64,000 nucleotides of DNA from Cloeon dipterum (taxonomy: Eukaryota; Arthropoda; Insecta; Ephemeroptera; Baetidae): positions 20,460,001 through 20,524,000 of the forward strand of contig NC_088788.1 in NCBI RefSeq assembly GCF_949628265.1, written 5' to 3'. The notes beneath the pieces are model-generated. The model searched no databases, was not told the DNA's origin, and worked only from the letters and a program-made list of their open reading frames with translations. This document shows, in pieces, positions 41,001-53,322 of the stretch. The position numbers and the translations under genes were made by a program. Every line of letters starts with the position of its first letter. Within the stretch, counting starts at the first letter, position 1.

Positions 41001-43661
41001 TAGCATTATTTCCAGAGCATAGTGTAAATTGCAGAACGGCTGGCAGACAATTTACTTTATAATTAAAAATAATCTTCTTTTCAGAATACGCTTCACGGTT
41101 GGGAATTTCGTTTGGAACATTCATCTTAATTTGTTAAGCAATGGTTCCTAGCTCAAAGTATAAAATTAATATTTAATTACAATTTATTTTTAAAAAACTT
41201 CAGCCAGATTCCTGCTTGATAAATTGTTAAGTGTCCTCTCAACGCTGGTATAAACAGCGTTATCTAAACGAGCTAGCGTTTTTGCGTTCGTAAATCAGAT
41301 CGCGCGCAAAATACTAATTCCATGTTCATTCGGGCAGGGTTTGTTTTCATTCATATTCCGCGGGAAACAAGCGTTATAACCGAGACACAGCGTTTTGCGT
41401 CAAATTCGCAGCAGAAAAGGGTTGCTTGTGTGTGCTTGTGCAAACATGGGAAACGCACGCGGAGGCTGCGCCGCAATTAAAAATAGATAAAGGGCGCGGG
41501 GTCGTTAAGTGCGTGCCCGAAGCGTTAAAAGGGTGGCGTCTGCCAGTCTCACTCACTCGCATAAGGGTGAAATAAAAAGCAGCGAGTGCGGCATGCTTGT
41601 GTCGCGTCGCTTGTCCAACAGACGCGGTCCCGTTTAATAACACGCGAGAAAAATGAGTGCGCGCCGCGGATCGACTTGAAAAATGAGATTTTTATGAGAG
41701 AAGCTCGCTGAGCGCTGACAAGGGACAAATTTTCGCCTGAGTGGAGCCGACGGAACAATATTTTTCAACGCCTCTCACCGGAGTCTCACCTCCTCCACTT
41801 TGCCAAATGGATGCCTTTGCGAGTTGCAGCGAAACCGGAGTCTCTCTCCGAGGAATGCTTTTTGTTTGACTGCAAGATGATATCGTCTCACAATCAGGCC
41901 GGCTGAAGCGTGGGTCGAAACCAATACATTCAAATTTTGTATTGATATTTTAAGATGGTCAACGTCGATTTTCAAACGATTCCTTGTTAAAAATGAAACC
42001 AGTATGAATTAACTCCAAAAGAAAAATTCCATTTATTCCCAAGTTTCAATATATTCCAAATATAATAAAACCAACTGCCGCCTTTCACGGACTAGTTTTT
42101 GTTTTTACAATCCTAAATAAATAAACTTATGGACAAGCAAAGTTTTGAAGATTGTTTTCCACGAATTGTTTAAAATTTCGCAGTCTAGCGTCAAATTTAA
42201 ACAAGTTTTCGTGCCAAAGCTAGCAGGGTCCGCGCTGTTCTTTTGATCTCGGTAGCAGCAATCAAAATTTTGAAAAGCATGAGCTCAAAGGCACAAAAAT
42301 GAAACTTGCACAAGAAAGGGCTGTCACCAGTCGGCGCCGCGGACCCGACGTCCGGGACAAAGGCGGCAGACAGAGGTCAAAGGGCGACGGTCTCTCGCAG
42401 GACAATTATTTTCCACTTGAGTTAATGAGCACCGGGGGCTACAGCAGCGCAAATAATGATCGCGGCTTTCAGCGGGGAGTCAGAAAACTCTGACAAACAG
42501 TTTGATTTTTCACTCAATCAAGATTTTTTTTTCAAAACTTTCGTAAATACGGGAATTTGCTATTTTTAAGAGCTCCAATAGGGGCTTTTGCATTAAATTT
42601 TGGGTAAAATGGTGTGATTATTGTGCTAAAAAAAGTTTTGCTTAGGGCATATTCATATTTGCTTCTGAATGTATCATGGTACTAAATGAGCAGAAAAAGC
42701 TTGATATAGTTAGCGGTTCATAATATCTTTACTCATAAATCAGTGTTTTTTCTGGGAGAACATTTTTAATGGTGAAAATTATCAGCATATAAAAACCCCG
42801 TTTTTGTTTGTTCAGCCTGGTGAAGCACATTTTCCAGATTCGAGTACAAATATGTACACAGGTATGTTTTTGTCACAATTTCCTGTTCGAAAATAGCAAC
42901 AGTTGTGTGAATTGTGCACGCGGCGGGAAGAGCAAAAATCCGAAAATGAGTCCAGTATATTCAACGCCTAGATATTTTTCAGAATGGTCCTGTGCTTTAC
43001 CTACCATAAGCAAGAGGCCATGCTGGGTAACGGAGCAACTAGCACAGGTCGACCAACCAAGTGTCACTCGCAGACCTGCAATAAAAACAATGCATCTTTC
43101 ATGACACACATTTCAGAGAAGAGTGGCAACATAAAAGGTCAAAGTGGTAGCAGTGTTCACCCGCTTTTCCATATTTATTTATCTAGACACAAAACGCGGT
43201 GCAGAGCGATTTCTGTTTCAGCCGCGATATCGTGTCGCATTGGGCGTGCCACTTTGCGGTTTTTCTGGCAAAAGGTCAGAGGACGCAAAAAGCTGATTAA
43301 CACAGCAATGAATTTGTACGAAATTTGCCATATAGCCGCTGGTCGGACGAAAAAGTTTGCTCATTTGCGCCCGCAAAGTTTGTAACAAGTTGGAGGAGCG
43401 GCGATAATTCAGCCCTCGGATGCAAACAACGCACGCCCGCTTTAGCTAGCACGCAATTCGCAGCAGCGGATGAAAGAGCAATGCGGTTCCGTGAAACTTC
43501 CATAAATGCGAAATGTTTAGACAGTACTGAGGCTGCGGCGCAATAACTCTTCCAACAGAACATCGAGAAAAAACATATATCTGTCATTCCATTTTCCTCC
43601 CTTTCGCAATGGGTTTTTTGAGGGAAATTGGACGAGCGTGTCGCAGTGTTGGGCATCGGCG

Positions 43662-43816
43662 TGACGTCACTGGTGCTGCTCCAGCAGTCGAGGCACGCGG
43701 GCCAAGAGCGGAAAAGAGAGAACAACAGCGAAGGGCGTCATCTCGTCTTAATCACCACCAGCGCGGTGGCACCACGGCAACTCGATCTTTCGGCGATCGG
43801 AAAAGCAATGACGTCA
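43662..43816. promoter_or_regulatory. Pair of full CRE palindromes (TGACGTCA)
   Basis: Perfect TGACGTCA octamers at 43662-43669 and 43809-43816, 147 bp apart, in a GC-elevated block. By consensus these bind CREB/ATF-family bZIP dimers. Function is inferred from the motif only. Confidence 0.5.
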
Positions 43817-46002
43817 TCACGGAGCCATTAAGCCGGCAACAAAGGAAGTCCGAGTCGGGCAGGAAGCACAGATCACTTTGCTCTCCACTTCCAAGCAACT
43901 TAATTACCAGTCTGGTTGTCCATGAACAGGTATCGCAATTAAGCGCAGTCGCCTACTGGTCCTCAAAAATATAAGTACATACAAAATATGAGAAATTAAA
44001 AAATTAAGTGGAATGGCTCTTAACATAGGTCGCATTCGACGCGTTTATTTTTTCCTCAAATAAAATTAAATTGAAAAATCTCATTCCATGGCTCAAAATG
44101 TAATAGAACACGCGTCGCACAGCAGCTTCAAGAATACTTTTTTGAAACACGGAACTTATAATATACATAACATACATCTGTGCGCACGTTTAGTTTTTAT
44201 CACAATTGAATAAAGATATTTTGAATTTGTAACCTGCCAATCGGCTTTAGCAAATAAAGAAATATTTCAAGACACAATAGAAAAAATAGGCAGAGCTTTT
44301 TACTCTCCAGTACCATAATTCAAATCTGATTGCGGCAATTTGAAATAACTACACCAGGCTGGTAAAAATAGAATCGATCTCGTGTGTGCGTCAGTTGAAA
44401 AATCCATCGCAGCAAGATTTTGATCATAGGGTCGTTGCGTTTCAGCACGCAAAAGATACGCCTTGCCAGCAGATGCTAAATTAAAAATCAGCTCGTGCCA
44501 GACACGGATTTTCGAAACGATGTCTCAGCTGATTGGGCATTAATTGAAAGCAGCGCAGTACGGCGGAATAAATTTCGTCTTTTTTGCCGCGCGTTGGCGT
44601 AATTTATGGCCCGACCTAGCTCTGCTCCAAGCGGGAAAAACTCGTAAATCAGCGCTCGTCCAACTTTTCCACGTCCTTTCTCAATATTTTTTCGTTCGCA
44701 CGACGGCTCGTGAAACGATTCTGGGATATGTTAGACAAACAGATACGCGCAAAATAAGCCTTTCTTTGAATAAAAAAGCAGTGCGACTTGTAGGGGCGAG
44801 AATATCTCGTGTATATTAAAGTAGTGTATTTGTAATTCAAAGTTTTTCTACTCATGAGCGTGGGTGGGGCGGTAAATAAGTCTGGGATTATTTATCTCGG
44901 CATAAACAAAATCAAGAAAACTATCACATCATCTCGAAAAAAGAAATTCCAGAAAAGCTTCAGAAGAAAAGAATTCTTTCACTCAACAGTAGGATAAAAT
45001 TAGTCGATATGAATGGCATTCCGAAAGAGGCGCGAATAGAAGGACTGAGCGGATGAATTGAATTGGAAATGACGGCGTCTGGCGAAACAAAAGAAAATAA
45101 CCAGGAAGAAAGGTGAGCGGAGGCCGCGTCTGGCCGATTACATCACATCGAGCCTCTATTTCCTCATGCGCACATTCCGCGTCGCCTTTTTTACGGGTGT
45201 ACAGTGCCAAGATTTCTTGTCGGGCGAGACGCGAGGAATGCGTGCAGCGCAGTCCTCGCCAATATAGACCGCCGTGGCAATGAATTGCCATTTGGCTTGC
45301 CCGCCGCTGATGTAACAACACGCGAAAAAAAAATCCCGCCGGCCGCCTTTAATTCAGCCTGCGCCGGGAATCCCGCCTGCTTGCTTCAAAACACAATTCG
45401 ACTCGCGGAATTGCAGCGCCCGATTTGCCGGCAGCCCATCAAATTTGCATCAACTAAAGACTGACAGTTTTAGATTTTTTCCAAGGAAAAATAATGCAAT
45501 GGAAAAAGCATATATTTTTTATAAATATATCTGAGAATATATTGTATCATACTGTTGAATGAAAAAAATAATATAAAGTGGATATAGTTAAGTCTTTTTT
45601 CATTCCTGACAAGCTTTTTAATTAAAATCAGCTAAAATATGCGCTGCGAAAGTTTTAAAGAAAAGACACTTCTTAAAAAAGCTACAAAAACCACAACGAA
45701 TGCCAGAGAGACATTAAAAGGCGAGGAACATAAATTCATGATTTAATTAACGTCTTCCGTCTATCGTGCATTTTAATTAAAAAACCCTTTTGCCTTTTTA
45801 CTTGGCACGTGGAGAAGAACAAACAATCGGTGTTAAAATCCACAACCCGCGAGCGCGACACATCTGTGTTGTCGATCTGGCGACGAAAAAGGGTTCTCTT
45901 TCTGTCTTTTTGCAGCCGGTAATAAATTAACTTTTAAGTGGAGTAACAGCGAATGTTGTCGTCTCTATGCGAGATAATTGGATGCCCGGCCGTGGCCACG
46001 GT

Positions 46003-46040
46003 ATGCAACCGGCGCGCCACGCGCCACGCACCGGTTGCAT
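46003..46040. repeat. Perfect 10-bp inverted repeat ATGCAACCGG...CCGGTTGCAT
   Basis: ATGCAACCGG (46003-46012) and CCGGTTGCAT (46031-46040) are exact reverse complements around an 18-nt GC-rich spacer (CGCGCCACGCGCCACGCA). Each arm contains an AACCGG/CCGGTT half resembling Grainyhead/CP2 sites. Confidence 0.85.
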
Positions 46041-48042
46041 AACTCGGAAAAAGGAGTCGTGCGTGCCGGCCGGCCAGCCAGCCAAAAACTGTTCTTTCTA
46101 TTTTTCTCTTTCAACTCGCGCAAAACCGTAGCGAGATGCCGCGTTCTAGAGGAGAGGCCGAGAGAAAGAGTTGTTTTATGCTGCTTTTAGACGGGCCCAA
46201 TTCGCTCCAGCAAAGCCAACGTCTAATTTAACCTTTGTGGATCTACATTTCCTCTTTGTGAAAATGTTTTGCAACTCCAAATTACCTCAGAAGCGTCTTT
46301 TTACAGCGAACAATAAAAGCAGCATAAATCTAAATATCAGACATGGCCCATTTATTTGCTTTTTAATCCGCAACAAAGGAGGCAGAACCCGCGCAGCGCG
46401 TCGCGGCCAGAGAAAGGATCGCGACAATGAGCCGCCCCCGCTTGCTCTTTTGGCAAAATAATAATGTAATATCTAACAAAGCCGACTGACTATTCACAGT
46501 GGAAGAGGAAGAAAGAAGTGCGGTCGTCGCCAAACTGTCTCTCTGTCTGTCGAAAAGAAACCATATTGCCTGCCGCAGACGCTAAACAGTTAGACGTCTG
46601 CTACGCAACAATGTGAAGACCGAGTGAAATTGCATTTCCCTCCGCACATTCCTTTTATCGCAGAAACTAATTGAAAAAAGAAAGAAAATTTTGTCAAGAG
46701 CTGAATGCCAACTAAAAAAATATTTATCAAAATTGTTGGACCAACCACGCCTCTAAATTTGACCACCGTGGTGCTTGATGAACTTTCTACTTTAAGGTCA
46801 CGTTTCATAATGCAAGTAAAGCTTCTTGAATTTTGTTTGGCCAGAGACAGAATGAAGCCTTACTATAACAAGGCAAAAAAAAGTCTGACAGAATTCCCGG
46901 CTCCATTTTTCTGTTCCACTGAATTGAGCGAGGCAATTTTCCCTGCCTCCGTTATGGATGGCAACTGTGCACACGAAATCATCTTTTTGGGTCAAAGCAT
47001 TTATTCTTCATTTCGAAGCAGCAGGCCTTTCATCGCTCATCCACCGCAATGGCCGATAAAAAAAACTCAACTCGCATTATGAAAATTAGCCGAGATATGA
47101 ATGAGCCACGACTTGCTGTTGACTGTTTGATGCCTTTTGAGTTGGAAACAAATAACGAGCGGCAAAAATGCTTGTTGGTCGGAGTTTTATTATTTCATCC
47201 GCGTGCGAGCAGCGCTCGTAATTACGCTCTGCTTAAACAACAAAGCTTGACTCTGTGGAATTTTTGCACCCGCAATTACCTTTCCAACAAATGCAGCGCG
47301 AAATTAGTTCTACGCCAATTTATGCGGCCACAAAATTCGAATTTCGTGCTAGGGGGAAGGGAAATTCTAATGAGATTTAAACTTCTAATCCAATTAAAGT
47401 CATAAATTTGGCCACGGACGACACCTCGCCCGCTTTTCTTCTCCCTTTCTTTTCCGCTCGGCGGGTTTGGGGGCACCGTCGGCTACGAAAAGACAATTCA
47501 AGTAGCCTGTTAATTATTCCCGGCGCCTTGTGGAAATGTTTCAGCCTCCTGTGATATTTTAAGCCTTAATGCATACCTTTCTATTTTTTGCCCTAATTTT
47601 ACACTTTGAACTAGCCATCTATTTTTGAATTTTAGAAGTTGGGAAATCCTTTACTGTTTCGTTAATGTATATATTATGAACTTTGCTCTCACCTTACATC
47701 TGTCAATGACACGTCAGAATGGATAAAAGAAAATATTGAAGCTTCTTTCAGAAAGAAAAAGTTGCCAGGTCACAATTAGAAACAGGAAATGAAAAGCAAA
47801 TTGTATGCCTGCGATTTAGTCTAATTAACTAGCACAGCTCCTTGGCCCAATTTCCCTTTCAGTCAGCTCAAAGGCGGATGCGATGTTTGAACAAGATAAT
47901 TACTATCCAAACGCAAGTAGTCGTCGGTAACTAGCAGAGCTTATTATAATAATTCGAGTGTTGGTGCAGAGGAGGGCGGGAGATAGCATCTCACTCTCTC
48001 GACAGCGCCGAATTATCTCGCTCCGTGCAGCACGCTTCCTTC

Positions 48043-48054
48043 CACGTGACGTCA
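48043..48054. promoter_or_regulatory. Composite E-box/CRE: CACGTGACGTCA
   Basis: A CACGTG E-box (48043-48048) overlaps a full CRE TGACGTCA (48047-48054). By consensus the first binds bHLH-zip or bHLH-PAS factors and the second CREB/ATF; because they overlap, binding may be exclusive. Confidence 0.4.
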
Positions 48055-50533
48055 TGTGTGTGCTAATTGAAAAGCACCGCCGATTTTAATTAATGCAAAT
48101 TCGGTTTAAGCGAGACGCGCGAGATTAAAGTAGATGCGCTCCCACGAGGGATTGGTCGAGTTGTCTGGCTGCTTGACACCTCGAGGAACGGCCTGAGGCG
48201 ACGCTCCGCGTGTTCAATGTTTAATGGGATTCGCTAAAATGCAATTTGGGAGACGAGCAGACAGCTTGGGGAGCATATGTTTGATCTTTGGACGAAAATC
48301 TCGGCTCTGTTGGCGGCGGCACCAGGAAAGGAGACGAAAATTTATCTCGCAAAATTTTTACAATCACTTTTATATTTCCATTTCTTTTTGGGGCTGTACA
48401 GTTTGGTTTGCACCTGCACCATCTACTCGATTTTCTTTATTTGTTAAATGAAAATCGGTGAAAAAGTTTACAAATGCAAGAAGAAGTATATCGCACTTGA
48501 TTTGATTTTTTTATAACTGTACTGTTTTCAAAAAAACATCTCGTAAAGCCAATTTGATCTATGCATAAAACTATCGATTAAAACATTCTTCGACGTTCAC
48601 TCTTTAAGATTTTTACGGAAACTGGCATGTTATGTATATCATGTTCCTGTGAGAAAAAGTAATTTTGCTGGAAAAAAATTGATCTAATCTTGATCATATT
48701 CTTCGGAAGCCTATGTTGTGTTTGGTTCTCCTTCTAAACTAATTTCGAGACGCACTTCTCAAGATCAAAAAGCAGAGGCAACTCATCATCAGAAGGGGAG
48801 AGACGATTTCGCTCAGCCGGGAAGTTTGATGGGATTACGCGCGAGATTGATTTAGCGGGAAATAATGGAGAGGTGCGAAACAATGCGGCGGCTATTAAAG
48901 CGGCTCGAGTGTGTGTATGTGTGCATGTCTGGGCCGTCGGTGGCGGGGTGCAATTACCATCAGATCCAATTCTGCTCGGGCGGCCGACGAGAGAGGCTTC
49001 ATCGATAAACAAGCCAGCCAGCCCCACCTTGCTTCCCCGCGGGTAGCAAAAGCACCCCTTGCCGAAAACGTCAATCAGCGAGAGAGCCAATTTCACAGCG
49101 CGACGCAATCCATCAAAATTATATACGTGCGGGTGCGGGGAAAGGCATTGCGCGGCTCTCTTCGCATTCCATTGACGAGAGAAACGCCCATTCTAAAGGA
49201 AATAGGTTTTTTGCAACCAAAAGTGGAAACGAGAGCTGATCGTACAATAAAGATGTGAGATTTGACATTTGCGGCAATGGCAGGCACCAGACTTTGCCTG
49301 GGGAAAATACAGTAATATTTGCTGTAGTTGGGAAGATTGATAATAATTTCCCAAATTGCTATTACGTTAAATTTATTAGTTTGAGGAAGTAATTAAAATT
49401 TTTACTGCAAGTCGAAACTAAACAGTTTTTTTTGTAAGCGCTCATCATTAAATATTGCAGATTGCAGTATTGTACACATATTAATTTAATGAAAAAGATT
49501 TTAAAAAATTGAAAAAAATATTCTAAGATCGAAGTGGAAATTTTCATATGCTAGCCATCGATCCAGGCAAAATTCAATTAACCTCCCCACGCGAATGGGT
49601 AAATTTGTATTTTAACATCCATTCCACACATTAATTTTATCTTTAATTGAGACTATTTTAAATCATTTTTGCGCATGATTAAAACGAATGAAACAATGAA
49701 CGTCACATTGCATTTCAAACCTTTTAAAATTTGTGGTAAAAATATGGTGGTGGATCAAGGTATAAAAAGGCACATTTCGTTCTCAGCTGAGTTCATAAAT
49801 CATGCACATGAATTAAAATTTTATGAATATCATTTAGTACATACCCGCATGCGATGGACTCCTTTCAGTGCCGAATTGCCAACACTTAAGTTATCTGTCG
49901 ACGCTCTGCAACACAAAAACCACAAAATGAATGCATAAAATAGGGAAAACAAGTTGTGCAATACCAGCAAGCAGGGCGTGGCGCTGCGAATACAGCGAAA
50001 TTTCAAAGCACCTGCCTCTCCCCTCTGCAGCAATTTTACCAAGCCGACGCAAAAAGGATAAATTAATTAAAAGCAAATAATGGACGGAGAGCGAGCGGCC
50101 CGAGGCCAGAGCACATTGTGCCGTCGAGGGGCGCCGTCTAATTCACCTTTCCGCCGCGCTCTAAACTGGTTATGCAAAATTCCCCTGTGCTAGCTCAGTC
50201 CATTTTTTATCTTGCATTTGACAACCTCGGCTCTTCGAGCTGGTCAAAAAAACAGAGTCAGAATATCTGTGTGTTGTGCACGACTAAAATGATATTAAAT
50301 ATTTAATGGTACTTAAACAATTTTTCACAGATATCACAGTAATACATGGACACAAAATTGTAAGCTATTAAAAAAAACTCATTTCATTTGACTAAACCCA
50401 CAAATTTATGTTGAGGATACAATAAGGAAGTACCTGATCTAATAGAAAACCTTAATGATGTTATTGAATTTAATTAAAAGATTGGAAAGATGAGCAGCTA
50501 ACATAATTTGATAAACTTTTGTTTTGATACACC

Positions 50534-50761
50534 CTAACGTTTTGTCCCTCTTCTAATGCCTGTTTGGTCTGCCTGCAGGTTATATTGAAACATCTTCGCG
50601 GACGCATCCCTCAGTAAAGCGGATCGGACGCATAAACAAATCGCCCCAAATGCAATAAGAAAGGTCTGCAGTTTCTTTTTGCCGGGCAGGGGTTCTTTCA
50701 TGTTCCAGAATCGGCCTCTGGGGCGTTTACTGTTTTGCGGCGGCTCCAATTTCTGCTTCAT
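50534..50761 (-). CDS. Doubtful 75-residue ORF with one hydrophobic segment
   Basis: A complete intronless frame starts at an acceptable ATG context (gtcaaATG) and ends with TAG. It encodes a basic N-terminus (KRPRGRFWNMKEPLPGKKK), one short hydrophobic segment (FLIAFGAICLCV, about residues 34-45) and a basic C-terminus. The layout would fit a small mitochondrial or ER membrane protein, but I recognise no family. A frame of this length is expected by chance in this window, so I keep it only as a candidate. Confidence 0.15.
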   Translation of the reverse strand: MKQKLEPPQNSKRPRGRFWNMKEPLPGKKKLQTFLIAFGAICLCVRSALLRDASAKMFQYNLQADQTGIRRGTKR

Positions 50762-53274
50762 TTGACGGAACAGACAAATGGACTAACATGAGGGCGGTCA
50801 CACGAAACTCGCTTTTCGACACTACTCTCCGAGTCGAATTACGCCAAAATGACGCTTACCATTCTGGAAAGCACGACCACCACGTGTGCAGATGGAACTG
50901 TTGAAAACAGTATTTTGTCCAAAAAAACTCGATTCAACGGATAAATGTAAATTATTTGTTTTTCTCACAATGAAATAAGTGTCTGGAGATTTCCATATTA
51001 GCATGGACTAAACACTAAACACCCTTCTAAACGCTAATTGAGAAACTTCTCTGAAATATGGAAGTCTCAAGAAATCTTCAAGAAACAGCGAAAAATAAAA
51101 GCCTCAACAACGAGTAGGGCTTGGTATCAACTCCAAGACGAATGCATCCTGAGGCAGCGACGGTTTGAGTGCACATGGCAGGTCAAAGTCGCAAGTTGCG
51201 CATTTGCATCAAAGCAAAGCACTGGGGGAAGAAGTTGCGTCGGCCTAGAGCAATCTCTAATTGCAGAGCGAGAAAAGTCGGCAGTGTGCTTTTTCCCAAG
51301 CGAGTTTCCCTTCTGAGCTCGCCGGGGAAATAATTGCTGCGGCGCAGAGATAGTCCTGTGTTTATTTTTCCGGCAGAGAGTACGTGTTTTGTCGAGCAAC
51401 GCCGCGCCAGAGATAAATAAGCACAATTTCCACTCGACACTGCTTTTTACATTTCACCCAAAATTTCATTTCGCATGTACAACGAATTTCGCGCAATGTT
51501 TAATTTCAGTATTACCACGCTGTTGTAACTTCGAAGTAATGGCTCTGTTTTCAACAGATTAAAAAAATGAGCTGAATTTCTAACGTTAAAAAAAGAATGT
51601 AGAAGCTTATCACTTTAGAAAATTTAATGATTCCAAATCGTCCAAAATGCTTTATTCCTTATGCATTTTGAGCTTCTTTATTTTTGTGTCGCTATATAGT
51701 AAGGCATGCATGGAGGAGTGCTTCTTCCTCCGCCCCGGAGGATAAATAATTTGATTTGGAACGTGTGGCAGCCGCCGACATTATTTCACGCCGCACTCCT
51801 GAATGCGATTATGCCGGTGGAGTGAACGGAATCGACACTGTGCTCTCGACCTATATATTGCAAATTGCGTTTGGCCGCCTTGGGGATCGCTGCCTGCTTC
51901 TGTTTTGCGACAGCTAAATGCTAATCTCAAGATGACGAAGGAAGTCGCATATTGATTTTTCACCGCCGAATAGGTGAATGCGAAGCAAAGCAGGTCAGGG
52001 GGTAGTGAACAAATATGTTTTGGGACTCAACACCGGAATGCAATTTCAGATTGAATTCAAACTTCTTCGTAGCACGTACTTGTGAAAATCGCACATGTTT
52101 GCTAACAAATAAACAGTTTCAATATATGGAAAAATATTCACACAGCATAATACACCAAAGGTTATGATCTTTTTGCTTGCCGGAAAAGACGCACAATTTT
52201 TCCCTCTTGGGTTCGTCAAACGATCAGCATTTTTCTCCGACGCACAGCACACATTCCGACCGCAAAGAAGCGAATAAAAGCGCGTCTAGAGGTGAAGAGG
52301 CCCTTCTCAGACTTGCGAATTCAGGCAATTTGCAACGGTGGTGTGCGTTGAATAGAGCAGCAGCGATCACAACGGCAATCGCGGTTTGTTAGGCGCTGCC
52401 TGCGTCAACCGACTGCACGTGCATTTTCCCGTTCGTGGCACACGCGATCGATAAATCGTTAGCCGCCTCGTCCTCCTTCTCGTTCCTTCTAAAATAAAGA
52501 AAAGAGCTGCTGCGACGCCGGCCGGCCCTCCGATATTTGCTAACCTTCTAACGAGCCACACCAGTCAACACAGGTTTGTTCACACACCTTCGGGCATCTC
52601 TTCCGTCCGATGTTGGAGGAAATGAGCCTTTCCCAGAAATTCATTCGCTCTCATTGTTTGTTTTTCCTATAAAAGCCGGCCAACTTGACGCATGAGTCTC
52701 ACACATTTTCCAGACTTCTTTCATTCATACTCATGAATTTTAATCAAGTGAGAAGGAACCCTGTCGGGAGATTTACGTCTCCCTCCCACGAAAGAATCGA
52801 CAACACTTGGGGCTAATCACTTCAAATTGCACGTGAGCACGGTGACACGGAGGTGGGACGCCGCCCCCCGGTTGTCAGGCTGTCCGCAGGGGTAGTGTTC
52901 CCCCTCGGCGAGAACAAACAGGCGAAAGAAAAGAAGAAGAGCGACATGTGCTTGCGGGATAACAGAAATCTCTCCTTTCTCGGGCAGGGAGGCCCAGGGC
53001 TGATACATCTACACCCACCGAGCACATATAGAAAACCCATTTAGCAGCTCTTTATCGGGGCATCAGACGTGCATTATGCTTTCTCCGGCAGCACAAAGTG
53101 TGTTTACCTTTGCGCGGGGCCGAAACTCATTCCGAACAGCTTAAATATTAATAACTTTCTCCTTCCGCGCCAGTCAGATTAAACGTCTCTCACTCACTCG
53201 CCCGCACTGCGTCGAGGTGTGCGCCCGATAAATAAACCGCTCGTAATCGGACTTGAGCAACTGCGAGTAATATG

Positions 53275-53277
<3 letters not shown>

Positions 53278-53320
<43 letters not shown>
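53278..53320. repeat. (GA)21 microsatellite
   Basis: Uninterrupted GA units on the plus strand (CT on the minus). In insects such tracts can bind GAGA factor and open chromatin; here it could equally be a neutral microsatellite. The long Arg-Glu and Leu-Ser frames across it are repeat translations. Confidence 0.97.

Positions 53321-53322
<2 letters not shown>

Larger units (their letters stand above)
41001..48000. other. Non-coding DNA with prominent GC-elevated blocks
   Basis: GC-elevated blocks lie at about 41280-41900, 42220-42490, 43180-43920, 44400-44780, 45000-45470, 45840-46200 and 47400-47530. Open frames of up to 142 codons (43297-43725, minus) appear inside these blocks without coherent protein content or splice support. 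Candidate regulatory sites inside are listed separately. Confidence 0.45.
48001..53000. other. Non-coding DNA, AT-rich with GC-elevated blocks
   Basis: No gene is supported. GC-elevated patches lie at about 48090-48330, 48770-49160, 49970-50170 and 51700-51900. A TATAAAAG box at about 52670 precedes GC-rich sequence, but no coding exon follows that I can support. The 75-codon frame at 50534-50761 is listed separately. Confidence 0.45.

Noticed and set aside
43297..43725. 142-codon minus-strand frame in the GC block
   Set aside because: No recognisable domain, no splice support, and overlapping frames open on the other strand.
52669..52760. TATAAAAG box followed by a short ATG frame
   Set aside because: The frame ends after fewer than 30 codons and no downstream exon could be joined with confidence.
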